Assembly: GCA_949130485.1 (NCBI GenBank)
Contig: OX422191.1
Location: 3,237,840 to 3,301,839, forward strand
Origin: Agelas oroides
Lineage: Eukaryota; Porifera; Demospongiae; Agelasida; Agelasidae
Length of the DNA stretch: 64,000 nt
Reading direction: 5' to 3'
Made by a program: the position numbers and the translations under genes. Below are positions 36,894-49,600 of the stretch, in pieces. The number at the start of each line of letters is the position of its first letter. The first letter of the stretch is position 1. The notes under the pieces are model-generated. The model saw only the letters and a list, made by a program, of their open reading frames with translations, had not been told where the DNA came from and made no database searches.

Positions 36894-38428
36894 GTGCATC
36901 TATTGTTCCGAGGTGGGGTTTGCTGTGAATTTAGGCGAATTTCCATTACCGATTCTATGCGGCGATGGTGCAGGAGGAACAATTCGAAAGCTAGTACCGC
37001 TTGGTGCGTTGATTGCACAAACAGAGGGTTTGCGTTTTTGGCCTCCCCATTCCCACAGCTTCTTGCTCATATGTAGTTTGCATTAGTGCAACTATTGTCC
37101 CGTGGTGGGGTTTGCAGCGAATTTAGGCGAATTTCCATTGCCGATTCAATGCGGCGATGGTGCAGGAGCAACAATTTCCAAGCTCGTACCGATTTGTGCG
37201 TTGATTGCACAAACGGAGGGTTTGCGTTTTTGGCCTCCCCATTCCCACAGCTTCTTGCTCATATGTAGCTTGCATTAGTGCAACTATTGTTCCGTGGTGG
37301 GGTTTGCAGGGAATTTGGGGAATTTCCATTGCAGATTCTATGCGGCGATCGTGCAGGAGGAACAATTTTGGAAGCTCGTGTCGCGTTGTGTGTTGATTGC
37401 ACAAACGGAGGGTTTGCTTTTTTGGCCTCTCAATTCCCACAGCTTCTTTCTCATATGTAGTTTGCATTAGTGCAACTATTGTCCCGTGGTGGGGTTTGCA
37501 GCGAATTTAGGCGAATTTCCATTGCCGATTCTATGCGGCGATGGTGCAGGAGCAACAATTTCCAAGCTCGTACCGATTTGTGCGTTTATTGCACAAACGG
37601 AGGGTTTGCATTTTTGGCCTTCCGATTCCCACAGCTTCTTGCTCATATGTAGTTTGCATTAGTGCAACTATTGTTCCGCGGTGGGGTTTGCAGGGAATTT
37701 GGCGAATTTCCATTGCCGATTCTATGCGACGATTGTGCAGGAGGAACAATTTTGGAAGCTCGTGTCGCGTTGAGTGTTGATTGCACAAACGGAGGGTTTG
37801 CGTTTTTGGCCTCCCCATTCCCACAGCTTCTTGTTCATATGTAGTTTACATTAGTGCAACTATTGTTCCGAGGTGGGTTTTGCAGCAAATTTAGGCGAAT
37901 TTCAATTACCGATTCTGTGCGGCGATGGTGCAGAAGGAAAAATTCGCAAGCTAGTACCGCTTTGTGCGTTGATTGCACAAACGGAGGGTTTGCGTTTTTG
38001 GCCTCCCCATTCCCACAGCTTCTTGCTCATATGTAGTTTGCATTAGTGCAACTATTGTTCCGTGGTAGGGTTTGCAGGGAATTTACGCGAATTTCCATTG
38101 CCGATCCTATGCTGCGGTGGTGCAGGAGGAACAATTTCCAAGCTCGTACCTCTTTGAGCGTTGATTGCACAAACGGAGGGTTTGCGTTTTTGGCCTCCCC
38201 ATTCCCACAGCTTCTTGCGCATATGTATAGTTTACATTAGTGCAACTATTGTTCCGAGGTGGGGTTTGCAGCGAATGTTGGCGAATTTCCATTACCGATT
38301 CTATGCTGCGATTGTGCAGAAGGAAAAATTAGCAAGCTAGTACCGCTTTGTGCGTTGATTGCTCAAACGGAGGGTTTGCGTTTTTGGCCTCTCAATTCCC
38401 ACAGCTTCTTGCTCATATGTAGTTTGCA
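36894..38428 (+). repeat. Multi-monomer block, right copy of an 18,489-bp-spaced duplication
   Basis: This block matches 18405-19939 monomer by monomer at a constant offset of 18,489 bp, including the CATATGTATAG insertion near 38221 and the TTCATATG variant near 37832. Here the palindrome at about 38430 (GCATTAGTGTAAC) is complete, whereas the left copy lacks nine bases. Confidence 0.85.
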
Positions 38429-39201
38429 TTAGTGTAACTATTGTTCCGTGGTAGGATTTGCAGGGAATTTACGCGAATTTCCATTGCCGATTCTATGCTG
38501 CGATGGTGCAGGAGGAACAATTTCCAAGCTAGTACCGCTTTGTGCGTTGATTGCACAAACGGAGGGTTTGCGTTTTTGGCCTCCCCATTCCCACAGCTTC
38601 TTGCTCATATGCAGTTTCCATTAGTGCAACTATTGTTCCGTGGTGGGGTTTGCAGCGAATTTAGGCGAATTTCCATTGCCGATTCTATGCGGCGATGGTG
38701 CAGGAGGAACAATTTCCAAGCACGTACCGATTTGTGCGTTGATTGCACAAACGGAGGGTTTGCGTTTTTGGCCTCCCCATTCCCACAGCTTCTTGCTCAT
38801 ATGTAGTTTGCATTAGTGCAACTATTGTTCCGTGGTAGGGTTTGGAGGGAATTTACGCGAATTTCCATTGATGATTCAATGCTGCGATGGTGCAGGAGGA
38901 ACAATTTCCAAGCTAGTACCGCTTTGTGCGTTGATTGCACAAACGGAGGGTTTGCATTTTTGGCCTCCCCATTCCCACAGCTTCTTGCTCATATGCAGTT
39001 TCCATTAGTGCAACTATTGTTCCGAGGTGGGGTTTGCAGCGAATTTAGGCGAATTTGCCATTACCGATTCTATGCGGCGATGGTGCAGGAGGAACAATTC
39101 GCAAGCTAGTACCGCTTTGTGCGTTGATTGCACAAACGGAGGGTTTGCGTTTTTGGCCTCCCCATTCCCACAGCTTCTTGCTCATATGTAGTTTGCATTA
39201 G

Positions 39202-39428
39202 TACAACTATTGTTCCGAGGTGGGGTTTGCAGCGCATTTAGGCGAATTACCATTAACGATTCTATGCTGCGAGTAGGGTTTGGAGGGAATTTACGCAAAT
39301 TTCCATTGATGATTCAATGCTGCGATGGTGCAGGAGGAACAATTTCCAAGCTAGTACCGCTTTGTGCGTTGATTGCACAAACGGAGGGTTTGCATTTTTT
39401 GCCTCCCCATTCCCACAGTTTACATTAG
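39202..39428 (+). repeat. Out-of-register chimeric monomer (227 bp)
   Basis: The distance between successive monomer starts is 227 bp instead of 192. The sequence jumps at about 39272 from CTATGCTGCGA directly to GTAGGGTTTGGAGG, which belongs early in the next monomer. At about 39418 it jumps again from TTCCCACAG to TTTACATTAG, skipping the CTTCTTGCTCATATGTAG part. The middle is a copy of the rare monomer at 38836 with TTGATGATTCAATG. This is the footprint of an unequal or illegitimate exchange. Confidence 0.8.
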
Positions 39429-42400
39429 TGAAACTATTGTTCCGAGGTGGGGTTTGCAGCGAATTTAGGCGAATTTCCATTACCGATTCAATGCGGCATG
39501 TTGGTGCAGGAGGAACAATTCGCAAGCTAGTACCGCTTTGTGCGTTGATTGCACAAACGGATGGTTTGCGTTTTTGGCCTCCCCATTCCCACAGCTTCTT
39601 GCTCATATGTAGTTTGCATTAGTACAACTATTGTTCCGAGGTGGGGTTTGCAGCGCATTTAGGCGAATTTCAATTAACGATTCTATGCTGCGATGGTGCA
39701 GGTGGAACAATTCGCAAGCTAGTACCGCTTTGTGCGTTGATTGCACAAAAGGAGGGTTTGCGTTTTTGGCCTCTCTATTCCCACAGTTTCTTGCTCAAAT
39801 GTAGTTTGCATTAGTGCAACTATTGTTCCGTGGTAGGATTTTCAGGGAATTTACGCGAATTTCCATTGCCGATTCTATGCTGCGATGGTGCAGGAGGAAC
39901 AATTTGCAAGCTTGTACCGCTTTGTGCGTTGATTGCACAAACGGAGGGCTTGCGTTTTTGGCCTCCCCATTCCCACAGCTTCTTGCTCATATGTAGTTTG
40001 CATTAGTGCAACTATTGTTCCGTGGTGGGGTTTGCAGCGAATTTAGGCGAATTGCCACTGCCGATTCTATGCGGCTATGGTGCAGAATGAACAATTTTAG
40101 AAGCTCGTTCCGCTTTGCTTGTTGATTGCACAAACGGAGGGTTTGCGTTTTCGGCCTCCCCATTCCCACAGCTTCTTGCTCAAATGTAGTTTGCATTAGT
40201 GCAACTATTGTTCCGTGGTGGGGTTTGCAGTGAATTTAGGCAAATTTCCATTACAGATTCTATGCGGCGATGGTGCAGGAGGAACAATTCGCAAGCTAGT
40301 ACCGCTTTGTGCGTTGATTGCACAAACGGAGGGTTTGCGTTTTTGGCCTCCCCATTCCCACAGTTTCTTGCTCATATGTAGTTTACATTAGTGCAACTAT
40401 TGTTCCGTGGTGGGGATTGCAGCGAATTTAGGCGAATTTCCATTGCCGATTCTATGCGGCGATGGTGCAGGAGGAACAATTTTGGAAGCTCGTGTCGCGT
40501 TGTGCGTTGATTGCACAAACGGAGGGTTTGCGTTTTTGGCCTCCCCATTCCCACAACTTCTTGCTCATATGTAGTTTGCATTAGTGCAACTATTGTTCCG
40601 AGGTGGGGTTTGCAGCGCATTTAGGCGAATACCATTAACGATTCTATGCTGCGATGGTGCAGCAGGAACAATTCGCAAGCTAGTACCGCTTTGTGCGTTG
40701 ATTGCACAAACGGAGGGTTTGCGTTTTTGGCCTCTCTATTCCCACAGCTTCATGCTCAAATGTAGTTTGCATTAGTGCAACTATTGTTCCGTGGTAGGAT
40801 TTGCAGGGAATTTACGCGAATTTCCATTGCCGATTCTATGCTGCGATGGTGAAGGAGGAACAATTTGCAAGCTAGTACCGCTTTGTGCGTTGATTGCACA
40901 AACGGAGGGATTGCGTTTTTGGCCTCCCCATTCCCACAGCTTCTTGCTCATATGTAGTTTGTATTAGTGCAACTATTGTTCCGTGGTGGGGTTTGCAGCG
41001 AATTTAGGCGAATTTCCATTACCGATTCTATGCGGCGATGGTGCAGGAGGAACAATTCGCAAGCTAGTACAGCTTTGTGCGTTGATTGCACAAACTGAGG
41101 GTTTGCGTTTTTGGCCTCCCCATTCCCACAGCTTCTTGCTCATATGTAGTTTGCATTAGTACAACTATTGTTCCGTGGTGGGGTTTGCAGCGCATTTAGG
41201 CGAATTACCATTAACGATTCTATGCTGCGATGGTGCAGGAGGAACAATTCGCAAGCTAGTACCGCTTTTTGCGTTGATTGCACAAAAGGAGGGTTTGCGT
41301 TTTTGGCCTCTCTATTCCCACAGCTTCTTGCTCAAATGTAGTTTGCATTAGTGCAACTATTGTTCCGTGGTAGGATTTGCAGGGAATTTACGCGAATTTC
41401 CATTGCCGATTCTATGCTGCGATGGTGCAGGAGGAACAATTTGCAAGCTCGTACCGCTTTGTGCGTTGATTGCACAAACGGAGAGTTTGCGTTTTTGGCC
41501 TCCACATTCCCACAGCTTCTTGCTCATATGTAGTTTGCATTAGTGCAACTATTGTTCCGTGGTGGGGTTTGCAGTGAATTTGGCGAATTTCCATTGCCGA
41601 TTTTATGCGGCGATGGTGCAGGAGGAACAACTTTGGAAGCTCGTGTCGCGTTGAGTGTTGATTGCACAAACGGAGGGTTTGCGTTTTTGGCCTCCCCAAT
41701 CCCACAGCTTCTTGCTCATATGTAGTTTACATTAGTGAAACTATTGTTCCGAGGTGGGGTTTGCAGCGAATTTAGGCGAATTTCCATTACCGATTCTATG
41801 CGGCATGTTGGTGCAGGAGGAACAATTCGCAAGCTAGTACCGCTTTGTGCGTTGATTGCACAAACGGAGGGTTTGCGTTTTTGGCCTCCCCATTCCCACA
41901 GCTTCTTGCTCATATGTAGTTTGCATTAGTACAACTATTGTTCCGAGGTGGGGTTTGCAGCGCATTTAGGCGAATTTCCATTAACGATTCTATGCTGCGA
42001 TGGTGCAGGAGGAACAATTCGCAAGCTAGTACCGCTTTGTGCGTTGATTGCACAAAAGGAGGGTTTGCGTTTTTGGCCTCTCTATTCCCACAGTTTCTTG
42101 CTCAAATGTAGTTTGCATTAGTGCAACTATTGTTCCGTGGTAGGATTTGCAGGGAATTTACGCGAATTTCCATTGCCGATTCTATGCTGCGATGGTGCAG
42201 GAGGAACAATTTGCAAGCTCGTACCGCTTTGTGCGTTGATTGCACAAACGGAGGGCTTGCGTTTTTGGCCTCCCCATTCCCACAGCTTCTTGCTCATATG
42301 TAGTTTGCATTAGTGCAACTATTGTTCCGTGGTGGGGTTTGCAGCGAATTTAGGCGAATTTCCATTGCCGATTCTATGCGGCGATTGTGCAGGAGAAACA

Positions 42401-43274
42401 ATTTGCAAGCTAGTACCGCTTTGTGCGTTGATTGCACAAACGGAGGGTTTGCGTTTTTGGCCTCCCCATTCCCACAGGTTCTTGCTCATATGTAGTTTGC
42501 ATTAGTGCAACTATTGTTCCGTGGTGGGGTTTGCAGCGAATTTAGGCGAATTTCCATTGCCGATTCTATGCGGCGATTGTGCAGGAGAAACTATTTGCAA
42601 GCTAGTACCGCTTTGTGCGTTGATTACACAAACGGAGTGTTTGCGTTTTTGGCCTCCCCATTCCCACAACTACTTGCTCATATGTAGTTTGCATTAGTGC
42701 AACTATTGTTCCGTGGTGGGGTTTGCAGGGAATTTAGACGACTTTCCATTGCCGATTCTATGCGGCGCTGGTGCAGGAGGAACAATTTTTGGAAACTCGT
42801 ACCGCTTTGTGTGTTGATTGCACAAACGGAGGGCTTGCGTTTTTGGCCTCCCCATTCCCACAGCTTCTTGCTCATATGTAATTTGCATTACTGCAACTAT
42901 TGTTCCGTGGTGGGGTTTGCAGCGAATTTAGGCGAATTTCCATTCCCGATTGTATGCGGCTATGGTGCAGGAGGAACAATTTCCAAGGTAGTACCGATTT
43001 GTGCGTTGATTACACAAACGGAGGTTTTGCGTTTTTGGCCTCCCCAATCCCGCAGCTTCTTGCTCATATGTAGTTTACATTAGTGCAACTATTGTTCCGT
43101 GGTGGGGTTTGCAGCGAATTTAGGCGAATTTCCATTGCCGATTCTATGCGGCGATGGTGCAGGAGAAACAATTTGCAAGCTAGTACCGCTTTGTGCGTTG
43201 ATTACACAAACGGAGGGTTTGCGTTTTTGGCCTACCCAATCCCGCAGCTTCTTGCTCATATGTAGTTTACATTA

Positions 43275-46200
43275 GTGCAACTATTGTTCCGTTGTGGGGT
43301 TTGCAGGGAATTTAGGCGAATTGCCATTACCGATTCTATGAGGCATTAGTGCAGGAGGAACAATTCGCAAGCTAGTACCGCTTTCTGCGTTGATTGCACA
43401 AACGGAGGGTTTGCGTTTTTGGCCTCCCCATTCCCACAGCTTCTTGCTCATATGTAGTTTACATTAGTGCAACTATTGTTCCGAGGTGGTGTTTGCAGCG
43501 AATTTAAGCGAATTTCTATTACCGATTCTATGCGGCGATTGTGCAGGAGGAACAATTAGCAAGCTAGTACCGCTTTGTGCGTTGTTTGCACAAACGGAGG
43601 GTTTGCGTTTTTGGCCTCTCTATTCCCACAGCTTCTTGCTCATATGTAGTTTGCATTAGTGCAATTATTGTTCCGTGGTAGGATTTGCAGGGAATTTAGG
43701 CGAATTGCCATTGCCAATTCTATGCGGCGATGGTGCAGGAGGAACAATTTCCAAGCTAGTACCGCTTTGTACTTTGATTGCACAAACGGAGGGTTTGCGT
43801 TTTTGGCCTCCCCAATCCCACAGCTTCTTGCTCATATGTAGTTTGCATTAGTGCAACTATTGTTCCGTGGCTGGTTTTGCAGGGAATTTGGCGAATTTTC
43901 ATTGCCGATTCTATGAGGCGATGGTGCAGGAGGAACAATTTTCGAAGCTCGTATCGCGTTGTGTGTTGATTGCACAAACGGAGGGTTTGTGTTTTTGGCC
44001 TCCCCATTCCCACAGCTTCTTGCTCATATGTAGTTTGCATTAGTGCAACTATTGTTCCGTGGTGGGGTTTGCTGCGAATTTAGGCAAATTTCCATTGCCG
44101 ATTCTATGCGGCGATGGTGCAGGAGGAACAATTTCCAAGCTCTTACCGATTTGTGCGTTGATTGCACAAACGGAGGGTTTGCGTTTTTGGTCTCCCCATT
44201 CCCACAGCTTCTTGCTCATATGTAGTTTGCATTAGTGCAACTATTGTTCCGTGGTGGGGTTTGCAGGGAATTTGGCGAATTTCAATTGCCGATTCTATGC
44301 GGCGATGGTGCAGGAGGAACAATTTTGGAAGCTCATGTCGCGTTGTGTGTTGATTGCACAAACGCAGGGTTTGCGTTTTTGGCCTCCCCATTCCCACAGC
44401 TTCTTGCTCATATGTAGTTTGCATTAGTGCAATTATTGTTCCGTGGTAGGATTTGCAGGGAATTTACGCGAATTTCTATTGCCGATTCTATGCTGCGATG
44501 GTGCATGAGGAACAATTTGCAAGCTCGTACCGCTTTGTGCGTTTATTGCACAAACGAAGGGTTTGCGTTTTTGGCCTCCCCATTCCCACAGCTTCTTGCT
44601 CATATGTAGTTTCCATTAGTGCAACTATTGTTCCGTGGTGGGGTTTGCAGCTAATTTAGGCGAATTGCCATTGCCAACTCTATGCGGCGATGGTGCAGGA
44701 GGAACAATTTCCAAGCTAGTACCGCTTTGTACGTTGATTGCACAAACGGAGGGTTTGCGTTTTTGGCCTCCCCAATCCCACAGCTTCTTGTTCATATGTA
44801 GTTTGCATTAGTGCAACTATTGTTCCGTGGCTGGGTTTGCAGGGAATTTGGCGAATTTTCATTTCCGATTCTATGAGGCGATGGTGCAGGAGGAACAATT
44901 TTCGAAGCTCGTATCGCGTTGTGTGTTGATTGCACAAACGGAGGGTTTGCGTTTTTGGCCTCCCCATTCACACAGCTTCTTGCTCATATGTAGTTTGCAT
45001 TAGTGCAACTATTGTTCCGTTGTGGGGTTTGCAGCGAATTTAGGCGAATTGCCATTACCGATTCTATGAGGCATTGGTGCAGGAGGAACAATTCGCAAGC
45101 TATTACCGCTTTCTGCGTTGATTGCACAAACGGAGGGTTTGCGTTTTTGGCCTCCCCATTCCCACAGCTTCTTGCTCATATGTAGTTTACATTAGTGCAA
45201 CTATTGTTCCGAGGTGGTGTTTGCAGTGAATTTAAGCGAATTTCTATTACCGATTCTATGCGGCGATTGTGCAGGAGGAACAATTAGCAAGCTAGTACCG
45301 CTTTGTGCGTTGTTTGCACAAACGGAGGGTTTGCGTTTTTGGCCTCTCTATTCCCACAGCTTCTTGCTCATATGTAGTTTGCATTAGTGCAATTATTGTT
45401 CCGTGGTAGGATTTGCAGGGAATTTACGCGAATTTCCATTGCCGATTCTATGCTGCGAGGGTGCAGGAGGAACAATTTGCAAGCTCATACCGCTTTGTGC
45501 GTCTATTGCACAAACGGAGGGTTTGCGTTTTTGGCCTCCCCATTCCCACAGCTTCTTGCTCATATGTAGTTTCCATTAGTGCAACTATTGTTCCGTGGTG
45601 GGGTTTGCAGCGAATTTAGGCGAATTGCCATTGCTAATTCTATGCGGCGATGGTGCAGGAGGAACAATTTCCAAGCTAGTACCGCTTTGTACGTTGATTG
45701 CACAAACGGAGGGTTTGCGTTTTTGGCCTCCCCAATCCCACAGCTTCTTGCTCATATGTAGTTTGCATTAGTGCAACTATTGTTCCGTGGCTGGGTTTGC
45801 AGGGAATTTGGCGAATTTTCATTGCCGATTCTATGAGGCGATGGTGCAGGAGGAACAATTTTCGAAGATCGTATCGCGTTGTGTGTTGATTGCACAAACG
45901 GAGGGTTTGCGTTTTTGGCCTCCCCATTCCCACAGTTTCTTGCTCATATGTAGTTTGCATTAGTGCAACTATTGTTCCGTGGTGGGGTTTGCAGCGAATT
46001 TAGGCGAATTTCCATTGCCGATTCTATGCGGCGATGGTGCAGGAGGAACAATTTCCAAGCTCGTACCGATTTGTGCGTTGATTGCACAAACGGAGGGTTT
46101 GCGTTTTTGGTCTCCCCATTCCCACAGCTTCTTGCTCATATGTAGTTTGCATTAGTGCAACTATTGTTCCGTGGTGGGGTTTGCAGGGAATTTGGCGAAT

Positions 46201-46690
46201 TTCCATTGCCGATTCTATGCGGCGATGGTGCAGGAGGAACAATTTTGGAAGCTCATGTCGCGTTGTGTGTTGATTGCACAAACGCAGGGTTTGCGTTTTT
46301 GGCCTCCCCATTCCCACAGCTTCTTGCTCATATGTAGTTTGCATTAGTGCAATTATTGTTCAGTGGTAGGATTTGCAGGGAATTTACGCGAATTGCCATT
46401 GCCGATTCTATGCTGCGATGGTGCAGGAGGAACAATTTGCAAGCTCGTACCGTTTTGTGCGTTTATTGCACAAACGGAGGGTTTGCGTTTTTGGCCTCCC
46501 CATTCCCACAGCTTCTTGCTCGTATGTAGTTTCCATTAGTGCAACTATTGTTCCGTGGTGGGGTTTGCAGCTAATTTAGGCGAATTGCCATTGCCAACTC
46601 TATGCGGCGATGGTGCAGGAGGAATAATTTCCAAGCTAGTACCGCTTTGTACGTTGATTGCACAAACGGAGGGTTTGCGTTTTTAGCCTC
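43275..46690 (+). repeat. 960-bp (5-monomer) higher-order repeat zone with 1920-bp superperiod
   Basis: Variant monomers recur at 960 bp (44427, 45387 and 46347; 43778, 44738 and 45698). Longer blocks recur at 1920 bp (44043/45963, 44235/46155). West of about 43690 the matching offset is 1728 bp (43275/45003, 43467/45195). The monomer at 43659 begins like the one at 45387 and continues like the one at 45579, so it is a crossover product that removed or added one monomer. Confidence 0.8.
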
Positions 46691-49600
46691 CCCATTCCCC
46701 ACAGCTTCTTGCTCATATGTAGTTTGCATTAGTGCAACTATTGTTCCGTAGTGGGGTTTGCAGCGAATTTAGGCGAATTGCCATTGCCGATTCTATGCGG
46801 CGATTGTGCAGGAGGAACAATTTTGGAAGCTCGTTCCGCTTTGTGTGTTGATTGCACAAACGGAGGGTTTGCGTTTTTGGCCTCCCCATTCCCACAACTT
46901 CTTGCTCATATGTAGTTTGCATTAGTGCAACTGTTGTTCCGTGGTGGGGTTTGCAGGGAATTTACGCGAATTTCCATTGCCGATCCTATGCTGCGATGGT
47001 GCAGGAGGAACAATTTGCAAGTTCGTACCGCTTTGTGCGTTGATTGCACAAACGGAGGGTTTGCGATTTAGGTCTCCACATTCCCACAGCTTTTTGCTCA
47101 AATGTAGTTTTCATTAGTGCAACTATTGTTCCGTGGTGGGGTTTGCAGGGAATTTAGGTGAATTTCCATTGCCGATTCTATGCGACGATGGTGCAGGAGG
47201 AACAATTTTGGAAGCTCGTACCGCTTTGTGTGTTGATTGCACAAACGGAGGGTTTACGTTTTTGGCCTCCCCATTCCAACAGCTTCTTGCTCATATGTAG
47301 TTTGCATTAGTGCAACTATTGTTCCGTGGTGGGGTTTGCAGGGAATTTAGGCGAATTGCCACTGCCGATTCTATGCGGCGATTGTGCAGGAGGAACAATT
47401 CGCAAGCTAGTACCGCTTTCTGCGTTGATTGCACAAACGGAGGGTTTGCGTTTTTGGCCTCCCCAATCCCGCAGCTTCTTGCTCATATGTACTTTGCATT
47501 AGTGCAACTATTGTTCAGTGGTGGGGTTTGCAGGGAATTTAGGCGAATTTCCATTGCCGATTCTATGCGACGATGGTGCAGGAGGAACAATTTTGGAAGC
47601 TCGTACCGCTTTGTGTGTTGATTGCACAAACGGAGGGTTTGCGTTTTTGGCCTCCCCATTCCCACAGCTTCTTGCTCATATGTAGTTTGCATTAGTGCAA
47701 CTATTGTTGCGTGGTGGTTTTTGCAGCGAATTTAGGCGAATTGCCACTGCCGATTCTATGCGGCGATTGTGCAGAAGGAACAATTCGCAAGCTAGTACCG
47801 CTTTCTGCGTTGATTGCACAAACGGAGGGTTTGCGTTTTTGGCCTCCCCAATCCCGCAGCTTCTTGCTCATATGTAGTTTGCATTAGTGCAACTATTGTT
47901 CCGTGGTGGGGTTTGCAGCTAATTTAGGCGAATTGCCACTGCCGATTCTATGCGGCGATTGTGCAGAAGGAACAATTCGCAAGCTAGTACCGCTTTCTGC
48001 GTTGATTGCACAAACGGAGGGTTTGCGTTTTTGGCCTCCACAATCCCGCAGCTTCTTGCTCATATGTAGTTTGCATTAGTGCAACTATTGTTCCGTGTTG
48101 GGGTTTGCAGCGAATTTAGGCGAATTGCCATTGCTGATTCTATGTGGCGATTGTGCAGGAGGAACAATTCGCAAGTTAGTACCGCTTTGTGCGTTGATTG
48201 CACAAACGGAGGGTTTGCGTTTTTGGCCTCCCCAATCCCGCAGCTTCTTGCTCATATGTAGTTTGCATTAGTGCAACTATTGTTCCGTGGTGGGGTCTGC
48301 AGCGAATTTAGGCGAATTTTCATGGCCGATTCTATGCGGCGATGGTGCAGGAGGAACAATTTGCAAACTAGTACCGCTTTGTGCGTTGATTGCACAAACG
48401 GAGGGTTTGCGTTTTTGGCCTCCCCATTCCCACAACTTCTTGCTCATATGTAGTTTGCATTAGTGCAACTATTGTTCCGTGGTGGGGTTTGCAGGGAATT
48501 TAGGCGAATTTCCATTGCCGATTCTATGCGGCGATGGTGCAGAAGGAACAAATTTGGAAGCTCGTACAGCTTTGTGTATTGATTGCACAAACGGAGGGTT
48601 TTCGTTTTTGACCTCCCCATTCCCACAGCTTCTTGCTCATATGTAATTTGCATTAGTGCAACTATTGTTCCGTGGTGGGGTTTGCAGCGAATTTAGGCGA
48701 ATTACCATTGCCGATTCTATGCGGCGATTGTGCAGAAGAACAATTGGCAAGCTAGTACCGCTTTCTACCTTGATTGCACAAACGGAGGGTTTGCGTTTTT
48801 GGCCTCCCCAATTCCGCAGCTTCTTGCTCATATGTAGTTTGCATTAGTGCAACTATTGTTCCGTGGTGGGGTTTGAAGCGAATTTAGGCGAATTTCCATG
48901 GCCGATTCTATGCAGCGATGGTGCAGGAGAAACAATTTGCAAGCTAGTACCGCTTTGTGAGTTGATTGCACAAAAGGAGGGTTTGCGTTTTTGGCCTCCC
49001 CATTCCCACAACTTCTTGCTCATATGTAGTTTGCATTAGTGCAACTATTGTTCCGTGGTGGGGTTTGCAGGGAATTTACGCGAAATTCCATTGCCGATCC
49101 TATGCTGCGATGGTGCAGGAGGAACAATTTGCAAGTTCGTACCGCTTTGTGCGTTGATTGCACAAACGGAGGGTTTGCGTTTTTGGCCTCCCCAATCCCG
49201 CAGCTTCTTGCTCATATGTAGTTTGTATTAGTGCAACTATTGTTCCGTGGTGGGGTCTGCAGCGAATTTAGGCGAATTTTCATGGCCGATTCTATGCGGC
49301 GATGGTGCAGGAGAAACAATTTGCAAACTAGTACCGCTTTGCGCGTTGATTGCACAAACGGAGGGTTTGCGTTTTTGGCCTCCCCATTCCCACAGCTTCT
49401 TGCTCATATGTAGTTTGCATAAGTGCAACTATTGTTCCGTGGTGGGGTTTGCAGCGAATTTAGGCGAAGTACCATTGCCGATTCTATGCGGCGATTGTGC
49501 AGGAGGAACAATTCGCAAGCTAGTACCGCTTTCTGCGTTGATTGGACAAACGGAGGGTTTGCGTTTTTGGCCTCACCAATCCCGCAGCTTCTTGCTCATA

